From NCBI GenBank assembly GCA_037127255.1, contig JBANSL010000014.1, forward strand, positions 71,035,646 through 71,099,645: a DNA stretch of 64,000 nucleotides, read 5' to 3'. The position numbers and the translations under genes were made by a program. Source of the DNA: Persicaria tinctoria. Its lineage: Eukaryota > Streptophyta > Magnoliopsida > Caryophyllales > Polygonaceae. Shown here one piece after another: positions 1-10,133 of this stretch. Positions within the stretch are counted from its first letter, which is position 1; each line of letters opens with the position of its first letter. The notes beneath the pieces were generated by a model. The model had not been told where the DNA came from. It saw only the letters and a program-made list of their open reading frames with translations, and did no database searches.

Positions 1-390
1 GTTCTATAGCCCTACAAGGGTGGTCTATATGAGATAGACTTGATGGAACCACCTACGAGAGTGTGAAGGGTTGGTCTCCTTCTATGAAAGACATGGGTAG
101 TCTTTCTAGAGCACTCTTTAGCACCCAAGGTCAGAGATGGCTACCAATTTGCAGGTATTATCGCGGAATCACTAAAGAACATGGAAGAGGTATGTGCTGT
201 TGATGCCAACTCTTGAATCAGAAGGTTCAAAACTCGTTCACCTATCTGATTTGAGAGTCTGCTCAGTTTCACTATGTGTTGGTTCAATCGCAAGACACCA
301 GCATTTAAGTGCTTTTTCCTAAACTTTGCTCAGGACACTGTTTTTCAAGTTTTATTATGAAAACCTCAGTTCCTCGCATTTGTGGGGGAC
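1..390 (+). mobile_element. 3' internal remnant of an LTR retrotransposon
   Basis: No open coding frame is visible. The stretch ends in a purine run (TGTGGGGGAC, about 381-390) directly before TGTTGGAGGA. That arrangement is a polypurine tract followed by the start of a 3' LTR. The rest of the element would lie left of the window. The superfamily is inferred (Copia-like), since no protein domain is present to decide it. Confidence 0.5.
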
Positions 391-1230
391 TGTTGGAGGA
401 AATGCTTGAATTTAAGGGAAGGTGAAAAGTTTTGTCCCACATTGGTTACTAGGGACATTAGGAGTTGATTTAAAAGGGGTACTTGTTCCACCATTTTTGA
501 GTGATGGAATAGGGGTCTCACACGCGCGCACCACCACCGCCGCCGCCGGTCCGGTCCGTGACACGTGGTGTGGTGTGGTGTGTTTTTGGTTCTCGTTTAA
601 TTAATTGGGCCAGATAATTTATGTGACTTATCGTTTTCTTTTTCCGGTTTATTTCTCGAGTGTATCCATCTGTTTGTAACTGTTCGGTGATTTTCTCCAC
701 GTTTGAAAGTGGTGCGTTTTCTGGTCCGAGATCCTCGCCTGCACTACCGAGGAGGAGCGTCTCTTTTCGAGTTTAAAACCAGACGTCTCCCCTTCTGTTT
801 CAACACACAGAAAAACCTTCTCTCTTTTCACCTTAGTTCTGAGCAAAGTCTTTGTGATTCCAAACCCTTGTTTCGAGTGCACGACTACGAGGGTGTGCTG
901 TGTAACCTTGGGGGGCGAAGCCATTTGCCAACTTGCACCTAAGGTCGGGGCAAATTCGCTTCTAAGTCAGTGGGTTCAGCATATACCACGCCACAACCTT
1001 CTGGTTTTTCTAGACGCTTGTTTTTCGACGGTTTTCAAATTGGTTTTCCAATCGGCGGCCCTACATTTTGCACCTACAGGGTTCAGGGTTGACCGACTCC
1101 TATATTCACGTTCAATTTCATTTCTGATAAGAACTGCATCAGAAACCTACATACCATCAGCAAGAGAGAAAGAGAGAGATTTCACAATTTTGCAGTTACG
1201 CTTAATTATAGCTCTCTTGTGAAAATATCA
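391..1230 (+). mobile_element. Probable 3' LTR of the same retrotransposon
   Basis: Begins TGTTGGAGGAAATGC right after the polypurine tract. It contains a short GC-rich block (about 520-560) and several short non-conserved reading frames. The right end is uncertain: CA dinucleotides at about 1230 and 1247 both fit an LTR terminus, and no target-site duplication can be tested because the left end is outside the window. Confidence 0.45.
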
Positions 1231-3095
1231 TGAGTTGGAGTCTATCAGTTTGGAATGCTTAGCCTTAGCCTTTTGAGACCAGTACGATCGTTGGAAATCA
1301 AAAAGTCATTCCCTTTTATTGAGAAGTCATTTCTGCAACTCACAATTAACTTTTCCTGAATGTAAAGTTAAGAATTAACTTTTCCTGCACTTTGAGGAGA
1401 TCCGAATCTGATTTATGTAATTGGCTCTTAATATTCTCGAAAGTAGCCTTAAGTCATTTTTTTGAAAATTTTCCGAGTAGTTTAGTTTTATTGACCAATT
1501 TAAACATATAAGAACCAGGGAGATCAAGACATTGGGGTTGGCGTACCACGTTGGCAAAAGATTTAGTTTTAGCTTAAGTCATTTCAAATTTAAATGGTCG
1601 ATTAACAAAACCACTCGCGTTCCTGAAATCAATTGTAATAAGACAATGGTCCGAGGAAGTGAATGCATGGTTACACACATGAAGATTTTCAAATACATTC
1701 AGAATATAACTCCGAGCAAGACATCGTTGTAACTTGGGAATACTCTAGCTCATGGAATTGCGCAAGTGAAAAGCATCTCATCATATATTATACATTTTTT
1801 GTAACTTGGGCATTATCCGTAAAATTATTATGGAACTAGCTAGTGTTACTTTCTGAAGAGTCTAACAGGCAATATGAAAAACTCTAGGGGAGGAGTTGAA
1901 TAGAGTATGCACGATTTTCGCAAAACAAAATATTTTCACAGTTTTTTCAAAACAGCTTGTCAAGATCTTGATATAGCTATCAAAATTTGCGAAAGTGAAA
2001 ATCGAGAAAAACAAAGTAAACAAAATAAGATGCAGAATAAGTAAATGAACAAGCGAATTGTTAACGAGGTTCGGCACGAACTTGGCCTACGTCCCCGCCT
2101 AGGGTTATCTAACTTGTAGGATTCAAATGCTTCTTATTTTACTTTCTTTAAAACCCTAGAATATTCTAGAAGAACTTCCCTTCTTCTATACAAAGTCTTA
2201 CCGCTTCTATTCTAGCAACCCAACCTTACAATTGAAATAAAAGCCATCACCACACACCGAAGTGTGTTTTTGTTTGAGTAGGAAATAATCTTAATGTAAA
2301 ATAAATGAATTGTATGATATCACTCTAGTGTTTCCCTCAACTCTCAAAATAAGAACTAACTAAAAACAATGAGAACTTGCGAGAGAAACTAAGATTGATG
2401 AATGTTGTGGAGAACTTGATCGCTTGGACATTTTGCTTTAGTGTTGTGTAACGATCTCCTTCTTGCATTCATCTATTTATAGCCTTCCAATTCTTCATGG
2501 CTTGAGAGACGTTTGGATTTTGAACTCTCCAAATCTTTTCTTTCCATAAGACCATCACACAATCTTCAACAAATCTTCAACAGCCATAAGCGCATGCTTC
2601 TAGAAGATTGATGGAGCCATTTTGATCGAGATTCCTTATTTAAATTTTGAGCCCATTCGAAATTCCTGAAATATCTCAATAATCAAAACTTTCTGCAAAA
2701 CAAGTTAGGAGAGATATATATAAAGCAGTCGATCAATCCAAGTTAAAAAAAATTAAGGTCCAATATTGAGGCCCATATGCTTTAACTCATATGACCCAAA
2801 ATACTTGATCCAACAACATTTCATGCAGTGTGAAATATCAAAATATATAAACGATTGAATCTAGAAAATACATTGTGACCAAACATTTTGGCCTTGGTTT
2901 CAAGACCTTAAAGCCAAGTCCTGTTTTGTCTTTCATCGTCCTTTAATGTCGTCCTACAGGTTAGCATCTCAAGGTCTTACAATCAAGATGGAGTCTTCAC
3001 TTTCAATCTGACATTTAACCTTCATGCATAACTCATTTCTTGTCTATGCTGATATTAGGGATCTTGCATATCTCATTCAATCTTGCATCTCTTTA
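1231..3095. other. Spacer without recognised gene
   Basis: AT-rich and full of stop codons in all frames. A GC-richer block at about 2055-2105 resembles text often seen in degraded plant repeats, but I could not place it in a family. Confidence 0.5.
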
Positions 3096-3462
3096 AATAT
3101 TGGTTTCGCAATTCATACGGATCACCCCTAATTATCCCCAATTTGATCCCCTCTCTCCCTTCAGTTCAGATCGAAAACTATGAAAATCAACCAAAATCTC
3201 CGCCTCTCTCTTCTCGTCACTATCATCCCTGTCTCATGTCTTCGCACATGCCGAATGCGCATGTGATTCCCACTCCGACGATCGTGCCGCGGACCACAAC
3301 ACATAGCGCTTAAGATTGTGGCTTTCGGCGCAATCCTTGCCACTAGTGAAATCAGAGTTTGCCTCCCGACGAGCGGCTTCTTCTCGGTGGTAAAGGCGTT
3401 CGCATGCGGGGTGATTTTATTCACCGGCGCAGTCCACATTGTGCTGGATGCTTTCGAAATGT
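3096..3462 (+). pseudogene. ZIP transporter relic, exon 1 (left part)
   Basis: ATG at 3180 starts MKINQN, the same N-terminus as the ZIP copy at 56839, and is preceded by the same leader sequence. The frame is lost within the signal peptide. In shifted frames TM1 remnants and the TM2 region (3385-3460, ending in DAFE) are readable. The segment between TM1 and TM2 (KKIPSLSP in the intact copies) is shortened. The relic is cut at 3462 by a CACTA transposon and resumes at 8539. The family normally moves Zn, Fe or other divalent metals across membranes; this copy cannot. Confidence 0.8.
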
Positions 3463-4084
3463 CACTACAAAAAATAAAGAAATTAGCCACGCTTCCTAGC
3501 TTCGGAAGGGGTTTGCCGTGACAATTGGTACCCTTTTGCCACCGATGTTAGCTTCGGCAAGGGTTTCCGTAGCTAAACTAAAACAAAAAAGTAATATTTC
3601 CACGGGTAATAGAAACGACATAGATTGTCGTGGCAATTGGGTCGGGTTTTGCCACGGTACAGCGACAGCTAACCGTTTCCAGTGCTAAGTTTGCCACGGC
3701 TAAGTTCCGCCGTCGCAAAATTATTTATTTATCTAAAAAAAAAGTGGACTTTTAAGTTTTAACCCTAGTATGTTCTCGTTCCACTAAGGCGTCGCTCCCT
3801 GTTCTTCCCTCATCACTCCCTGGATCCACCATTCTCCACCGGATCCATAGCTCCAATCTCTTCGCCTTCGTGTTCATCCCTTCTCCTCTCACTCTCGCAT
3901 TTCCCTCCTGCTGGTTTGCTCTATTTTTCACTTCGGAGTCGCCTCAACTGCATCTCTATCTCTCCATCGATCTCACTCTCGCTTGTCTCTCTTTCTCGAC
4001 CACTGTAGACCTGGCGGGCGCCGACGAAGGAGGACCAGTGCTAACGCGCAGTGGCTCCGTCTCCACCATTCTCTCAACGAGATC

Positions 4085-4176
4085 TATTGTGGCCACCCGC
4101 AAGCCCTAAATCGTACTCTCCACATCCATATTAAGAGTGTTAAGGCTCGGATCTGGGACACTGCTGGCCAAGAGAG
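4085..4176 (+). pseudogene. Captured Rab-type small GTPase exon fragment
   Basis: The frame before 4176 reads KARIWDTAGQER. This is the switch-II/G3 motif (WDTAGQE) of Rab GTPases, and the preceding RTLHIHIKSV resembles the beta2-beta3 strand of plant RabA/Rab11 proteins. A splice donor (AG|GTAATT) follows exactly after the Arg codon, where plant RabA genes have an intron. Upstream, the P-loop (GxxxxGKS) is not recognisable. This is a gene fragment inside the CACTA element, not a working GTPase. Confidence 0.7.
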
Positions 4177-4464
4177 GTAATTCGATTTTACCTTTTGTGT
4201 AATTCAAACCCTAGCTTGCTTTAGAGTTCCTAATTTCAGTTTCGTTGTCACTATAAATCTGATGTGTATACACGAGCTACATAGAGAGAAACATCATGCT
4301 TATGCGAGCTACATAAAGAGATACACAGAGAGAGGGGAAAGACAAAGAGGGAAATCGTGTGGCTAAATGAAGGGATCTGCAAATCAGATCAGGACAAAAC
4401 GAAAACGAAGCTTCTTGTTTGTAGTATGTATTTCATTTTCTTAAATTTTTTCCCTTGCGATACG

Positions 4465-4746
4465 CAGGGGCGGAGCCAGGGCTCAGCCCAGGGGGGCTTA
4501 AAATTTTTCAACGAGTTCATATGGCTAGAAGGGGGTTAAAAAAAATTGATTAATTAAAAAGGAGGGATGAAGGAGAATCGAACCTTGGACCTCTAATCTG
4601 CTTACACAAATTCCCTGCCAACTGAGCTAACTTGTACTTTTGTCCACTTATCACCTCTTTTAAAATATATACACACACATATATGTATAATTTTTTTTTC
4701 CAGGGGGCTCGAGCCACCGCATGCCCCCTGCCTCCGCCCCTGGCGC
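4465..4746. mobile_element. MITE with GGGGCGGAG terminal inverted repeats
   Basis: The left end CAGGGGCGGAGCCAGG is mirrored at the right end (CCTCCGCCCCTGGCG). The 7-base direct repeat CGATACG flanks it (4458-4464 and 4747-4753). A tRNA-like block on the minus strand (about 4573-4633) has A-box-like and B-box-like words. Nested inside the CACTA element. Confidence 0.7.
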
Positions 4747-5035
4747 CGATACGTATCTTTCTAGATTTGTTCGTTTTCTCTCTCTCTCTCTCTCTTCATT
4801 CGAGGGTATGGTTGTTGATTTCCATCGAATCTTTGATTTCTAGAGTTGATTTGGTTTTTTCTATAGTAAATTTTAGTTTTTGTGAACCGAATTTATGTTT
4901 TTGGGAGAACTGTTCTACTCTGAGAATCATAGAGCACAAATTCAATAATGATGAGATTTGTGAAGGATCAAGGTCTTCAATATCCTGATATTAATTTCTA
5001 TCTTTTAGTTGTCATAGACCATCGGTCCTTGGAGA
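4747..5035. other. CACTA internal non-coding stretch with CT microsatellite
   Basis: A short (CT)n run lies near 4772-4792. The rest resembles intron or leader sequence leading to the captured PTB-like exon. Confidence 0.4.
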
Positions 5036-5412
5036 ATGTCAGAGCCTTCCAAGGTTATTCATGTGCGTAATGTGGGGCAAGAAATAGCCGAGGTAATTAC
5101 TGATCAATTCCTCTTTTGTCCGACAATCATTCATGCAGGTTGATATCCTAATTTCTGAACTAGTTTGATGTTTTTCCAGTATGATTTGATTCAGCTATTC
5201 CAGCCTTTTGGAGCAATTACCAAACTCATTATGTTGCTTGCTAAGAATCAGGTTTTATTCCCATTCTTGATATGTTGCGTAATTACTTCTATAGCAAAGA
5301 CTTATTTTTACCTTTTGCAAAATTTCAGGCTTTAGTTCAAATGCAAGATATTCCTCAAGTTGCTAGTGTATTGCAGACTTGCAATTCTTCTCAAGTTTTC
5401 AGCCAAGCATAA
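5036..5412 (+). pseudogene. Captured PTB-like RNA-binding protein, first exons
   Basis: Three exons with correct GT-AG borders: 5036-5092 (starts MSEPSKVIHVRNVG), 5180-5251 (YDLIQLFQPFGAITKL) and 5329-5412 (ALVQMQDIPQVASV, then a stop). This matches the first RRM of plant polypyrimidine tract-binding proteins of the PTBP3 type, whose N-terminus reads xEPSKVIHVRNVG and continues into LLQLFQPFG. RNP2 (VIHVRN) is present. The frame leaves the family after VLQ and ends at TAA 5410, so only about two thirds of one RRM remains. It retains introns, so it was copied as DNA, not from mRNA. A chimeric transcript with the Rab fragment upstream is possible but not shown. Confidence 0.82.
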
Positions 5413-6109
5413 GGTATATGAATAATTGAATTCTCTATTAATTACTAAATTCAGCATGTACCAACTCACTAAATACTTTTTGGAGAGAAACACTAAAAGT
5501 GGAGTTTCCTTTTCTGGACCCTGTATGCCAACTCACTGTCTCACTGATCTTCTGATTGATTGTTTGATGGTTTCTGGTTTGAGGTTATGGGAACGTGTGT
5601 CTATGAATACTTTTTGTTTTCATTCGGTTAGTGAAACTATACAGTTTCTAGATTAGAACAAAGGACGTAAGATGGAACAAAAAGAGATACATTTCTATAT
5701 GAAGTTATGGAAACAATTGAAAAAGCTAATGGGCTCATCACAATATATGTAGTTATGTATTAGTTGTTGCGTTATGACTGAAGCTAATCTCCTATAGATT
5801 TTTATTATGTTCTGTTTTATTTGGATGCATCAAATTGTGTATCTTTCGTATGAAATATATTGTAAATCCTATTGAGAATAAAGTGTCCTCAAGTCTTGGT
5901 TGGTTCTAAGTGGTTGCATGTTACTTTCTCTATATCTTGTCTTTGAGACTTTTAAGTCATGTGATTGGTTTTTAATCGATGTTCTAATTGTAATGACAAA
6001 ATGAAAAGAAAAACGACTCCACCTAAGACCCTTTTTAATAGCAAAAATGTCGTATCTACTTGTTTGGAGTTATGCAATTGTCCTGCACTTCTTGTTTCTA
6101 ATGAATTTC
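5413..6109. other. CACTA internal spacer
   Basis: AT-rich, no recognised gene. Could be derived from the donor gene's intron. Confidence 0.4.
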
Positions 6110-6125
6110 CATGGTATCAGTCATT

Positions 6126-6392
6126 TTTTTTATTATTATATTTTTTTATGACGTGGAGGTTTCGAGGTTATCGACTAGTCCTCCACGGGCCGAGCACTAG
6201 CCTGCAAAGCACTCGAGCCGGGTAAGCCAAGCGGCAAGCCGCAAGACAGGCTAACCCATGTCAAGGCAAACCAAGGCATGGGTACCCACTCAAGAACAAA
6301 TTGCTCCTAGTGGGATTTGAACCCTTGACCTCATGGTAGTGAAGCACAACGAAGTACCTTACTCTTACCACTAGGGCAAGAGGTCATTGGTT
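6126..6392 (-). mobile_element. tRNA-derived SINE (copy 1)
   Basis: Flanked by a 16-base direct repeat with one mismatch, starting CATGGTAT (6110-6125 and 6393-6408). Read on the minus strand, it starts with an A-box-like stretch (CCTAGTGGTAAGAG, near 6360-6375) and a B-box-like GGTTCAAATCC (near 6313-6325), the polymerase III signals of tRNA-derived SINEs. It ends in an A/T-rich tail at about 6126-6150. A second copy lies at 15857-18932. Nested in the CACTA element. Confidence 0.75.
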
Positions 6393-6475
6393 CATGGTAT
6401 TAGTCATTAATTGATAGTCTTTTCCCATGTATAATTTGAAAATCATGTAAATTAGGTGAAAATGCTTTTGAATCA

Positions 6476-6504
6476 TATGTGTGTGTGTGTGTGTGTGTGT
6501 GTGT
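6476..6504. repeat. (GT)n microsatellite
   Basis: About 14 GT units, followed by an AT-rich run. Confidence 0.9.
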
Positions 6505-8220
6505 ATACATATATAAATATAAATAATCACACCAAAAAAAAAATATAAATATAAATAGATTTTGAATGTGAATGTGAAAATCAGATTTGGTAGAACAACA
6601 GTATTCAAAAAATGCATCGATTCGAACATTTGAAGGAGTAGATCTCACATACTTTACAAAGACTTCTTGTATGGAGTGAATACTGATAATTTGTTAGTAG
6701 ACATGGCCCTTGAGACTGGTCCCTTGGATATATTAATTATTAAATTGACTTGATGGAGCAGGTGTCGATTTCTGTGGCCCGATACATGCTACATTTGACA
6801 CTTGACAGCCTCAAATGGAATAGAAGAACGTGAAGTGAGGTGGTCGCTTGTAGGTAAGGACAAACCTAAAAGTCCAACTCAGCCGAGGACACTTGAGAAA
6901 TAAAGGCGAACAACTTAAATAGGTTAGCAGTTTCCACATTAACTTGTAATGCATCTCTGGGTTTTTTTTAATATCTTCTTCTGTTCAATGATCTTATTGC
7001 TCATAAACTTCATTGTTTTTTCCCGTAGGACTAGTTTATATCTTCTCTATTGCAATTTAGTCGTTATCTGTCCTATCTCCTTAATCTTGTTTTTTATTTG
7101 TGCTTTTCATGTTCAACTGAGGTTGTTTTTGGTTATTCTAGCATGTTCTTGTCCGTGTTTTGTTACAGCTTCATTAATGTCATTCACTGTCTAAGTTGAT
7201 ATCTTTTTATTTTTTATGCTAGGAAGTTTTCTTTATTTTGAATGTGTGTATAACATTTGTCCAAATACATTATTTTTTGGTGTAAGGGTAATGGTGCATT
7301 AATTTATTGAAAACTAATGTGTATAATGATAATGTTTCGGCCATATAAAGTAATTAAAATAGTTCTCTGACTATTCTCCATCCTATGCTTGTTGCTGTTA
7401 AGTCTGTATGTGTCTTACTGGTATAGGATTTTGGCTCATGTGTCATAAAATATGCGTATGATGATAATGGTGCATTGATTTTTTTTTTTTGTGGTACTGT
7501 TGATTTCTTTAAGGTGTATGTATGAGTTAGAGTGAAATCGATATCATTGTTACTAATTAGGAACCTTTTGTTATGCTAAATAGCAATATCATCCATCTTC
7601 ACAACTAGAAAGCATGTTTTTGTTATGAACTTATGATGAAGTTGCCAAACATTACTTTTCGTTGTCTCCTACTGCCAGGGATGCATACTTTGTTGATTTC
7701 TTGAACATCAGTATGTTTGATTGCAGATAAACCAACTCAATGAACCCATACAGGTTAGAATAACAGAATGAAGCATAGATGGTCTTCTCACAAGAATTGA
7801 GGTGTGTTTTCGTATGGAAATCTCCTACCATTACTTTTCCCCTTTTTCAATTCTAATATTTAAGTCATTTAATGATTGAAAGAAGAATTCATGCTCTTGA
7901 TTGTGATATGTTAGATTAATAACTGAATATATGTCTTCTGTATATTTAATCTTGTCTATAACCGCAGTGGAAAATAATGTGACTCTCTTGCTGTCTACAA
8001 CCACATATGCAAAACAGCAGTGGAAAAATCATGTGACTCTCTTGCTGTCTACAACCATAGATGCAACTCTGACAACACTTGGCTTTCTTTGGTTTAGAGA
8101 ATTTTATAATTATGTATATTTATTGTGTAAATTTTGTACAATTAATAAAATTTTATTATATGTAAATTTTGTATAATCAATGAAATTTTATTATATATGT
8201 AAATTGTATGTATTTTTTTT
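6505..8220. other. CACTA internal spacer
   Basis: No conserved protein frame. A short direct repeat around GTGACTCTCTTGCTGTCTAC occurs at about 7979 and 8033. Confidence 0.4.
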
Positions 8221-8538
8221 TTTTTAAACATTGGACTTTTTAGCCCGGTTCCGAAGAATTCGGGCTAAAAAACAGTTTTTATTTTATTTTTCCATCCACA
8301 CTTTAGCTACGGCTTCTTTCCGTGGCAAATGTGTCGTGTCTTTCACCGGACGTTGCTTCACCGTCGCTTAGCCGTCGCTAGATTGGTAGCTACGGCTAGC
8401 TGCAGTAGCTACTATCATTTTGCCACCCCAGACCTGGCCACCCTTGTTTCCCGTGGCTAAATAGGTTTTGCCACCCCAGATTGGCTTTTTGCCACGGAAA
8501 ATTGCAGATGCTAAATTGTTTTTTTTTTTGTAGTGTGT

Positions 8539-8700
8539 TGACGAGCCCTTGCCTCAACGAGAAGCCTTGGAGGGACTTTGCCTTTGTCGACACCATGATG
8601 ATCGACGTGTTTGTTGACAACTGTTATGACGAGTGTCGGGTTCATACTGCCAACGTGAAGAACATCATGCATTCGATTCACTTTCACCGGCCTTCACATT
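8539..8700 (+). pseudogene. ZIP relic, exon 1 (right part after CACTA)
   Basis: Continues the relic interrupted at 3462: LTSPCLNEKPW, then DTMMIDVF and the loop (HTANVK). Most of TM3 ([11 protein letters not shown] in the intact copies) is deleted. At about 8700 the sequence turns back on itself into the minus-strand relic that follows. Confidence 0.8.
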
Positions 8701-9192
8701 GAATTGGCAGTATGAACCTGGCGCTCTCGACATAGCAACTGTCGGCAAACACGTCGATCATCATGGTGTCGACGAAGCCCATCACAAGGTCGGGGAAAGG
8801 TAAGTCCCCCCAAGGCTTATCGCTTAGGCAAGGGCTCGTCAACCTCTCGAAGGCATCCGGTACAATGTGGGCTGCGCTAAAATCACCCTGCAGGCGAACG
8901 CCTTCACTACCGAGAAGAAGCCGCTCACCGGGCTTAGGCTGGGGATCTTCTTCCCCGCGACTGGGAGGCAAACTCCGACTAGACCAGCGACAAGGATTGC
9001 GACGAAAGCCACAATCTTGAGCGCTCTGGGGTCTGCGGGACGATCATGGGAGTGGGAATTACATGCGCGTTCGGCATGTGCGAATATATGGATGAAAATT
9101 AATGATGAGAAGAGAGAGGAGAAAATTTTGGTTTCATGGTTTTCAGTCTTAATTGAAGGGAGAGAGGGGATTGAATTGGGGATGATTAGGGG
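8701..9192 (-). pseudogene. ZIP relic, exon 1, inverted copy
   Basis: Minus-strand frames show the signal-peptide region (HAERACNSHS), TM1 (VAFVAILVAGLVGVCLPV), [10 protein letters not shown]2 (FFSVVKAFACRVIL) and LTSPCLSDKPWGD, with a deletion in TM3 and frameshifts near TM2. It faces the plus-strand relic tail to tail, with a short palindromic junction at about 8648-8735 (TTCATACTGCCAA and its complement). No exon 2 or 3 follows. Confidence 0.8.
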
Positions 9193-9200
9193 GATCTGTA

Positions 9201-9355
9201 GGAGTGTGCATGATTCGGTCCAAATCGAATTTTTGGGCTGAACCAACACAAACCGAACCGAACCGAAGTTTTTCAGTTCGGCTTTCGGTTCGAGAATTTT
9301 CATTTTTCGGTTTGTGTTCGGTTTCGGTTTGGTTTGTGTTAAACCGATTTTTTTT

Positions 9356-9392
<37 letters not shown>

Positions 9393-9956
9393 ATATTTAA
9401 AAAAAAAATCGGTTTAACACAAACCAAACCGAAACCGAACACAAACCGAACCAAAACCGAAAAATGAAAATTCTCGAACCGAAAGTCGAACTGAAAAACT
9501 TCGGTTCGGTTCGGTTTGTGTTGGTTCGGCCCAAATACACTACATAAATTATATATATATATATATACACATATAAGTTTATAAATACATATATATACAC
9601 TATACAGTGTATAAATACATTTATATATACTATATACAGTGTATATATACACTAATACACACCTTTTTTTTTTGTGTGTAGTGTGTAGTGTGTATATATA
9701 CACATATATACAGTGTATATACACACATATATACACTAATACATTTTTTTTTGTTCGGTTTGTGTTAAATCGAATTTTTTTAAAAGAATTTTTTTTTAAA
9801 TTTCTTTTTATGGAAATTCGGTTCAACTATGTTAAAACTGAACCGAACACAAACCGAACCGGCAAATAACCGAACCGAACCTAATGCTTTCGGTTTTGAA
9901 ATTTTAAGATTTTCGGCTCGGTTCGGTTCGGTTTTAGACCGATGCACAACCCTAGT
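9201..9956. mobile_element. Non-autonomous hAT element with giant internal palindrome
   Basis: The 8-base target-site duplication GATCTGTA lies at 9193-9200 and 9957-9964. The ends (GGAGTGTGCATG at left, inverse of AGGGTTGTGCATCGGTC at right) match plant hAT-like termini. The interior is built of CCGAAC/GTTCGG words. Arms of about 140 bases at 9235-9375 and 9400-9535 are near-perfect inverted copies around an (AT)n core, and a third partial block lies at 9750-9950. It carries no transposase. It sits in the 5' leader of the ZIP relic. Confidence 0.85.
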
Positions 9957-10078
9957 GATCTGTATGAATTTTCTCCCCCCCCCCTTAATACCGAGCATTT
10001 GATCACCTTTATAAAGCTCGAGGTATTTGATATCAATAGGGACTCAAACCCCATGCATTATCTATGGTTGCTCATGCT

Positions 10079-10133
10079 CTTAGGGTTTAGGGCAAAGACC
10101 CTAAACCCTAAAGACTTAACCCTAAACCCTAAA
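10079..10133. repeat. Interstitial telomere-like repeats
   Basis: Several TTTAGGG-type units appear in both orientations: TAGGGTTTAGGG, then CCCTAAACCCTAAA twice. This is the plant telomere motif in a short, imperfect, internal form. Confidence 0.65.

Larger units (their letters stand above)
3463..8535. mobile_element. CACTA (En/Spm) transposon, non-autonomous
   Basis: Starts CACTACAAAAAATAAAG and ends in the inverse, TTTTTTGTAGTG. The flanking 3-base duplication is TGT (3460-3462 and 8536-8538), the length typical of CACTA elements. Subterminal regions (about 3480-3720 and 8280-8515) carry short GC-rich repeats of the type TAGCNACGGC/GCCACGG, as expected for transposase binding sites. No transposase frame is seen. 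Inside are fragments of a Rab GTPase and a PTB-type RNA-binding protein, a MITE and a SINE. It sits within a ZIP exon: joining the flanks across one TGT restores the ZIP frame (DAFE-MLTSPCL). Confidence 0.88.

Noticed and set aside
4573..4633. tRNA gene (minus strand, A- and B-box words)
   Set aside because: Part of the MITE-like element with GGGGCGGAG ends. The acceptor and anticodon stems are not convincing, so it is a tRNA-derived relic.
6384..6648. Short minus-strand frames with His-Thr repeats
   Set aside because: Translation of the (GT)n microsatellite.
9149..9826. 225-codon minus-strand frame
   Set aside because: Translation of the hAT palindrome and (AT)n runs. The protein is a low-complexity repeat of NTNRTE and IYIYI words.
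10079..10133. A true telomere or chromosome end
   Set aside because: Only a few imperfect units in both orientations, with gene and transposon sequence on both sides.
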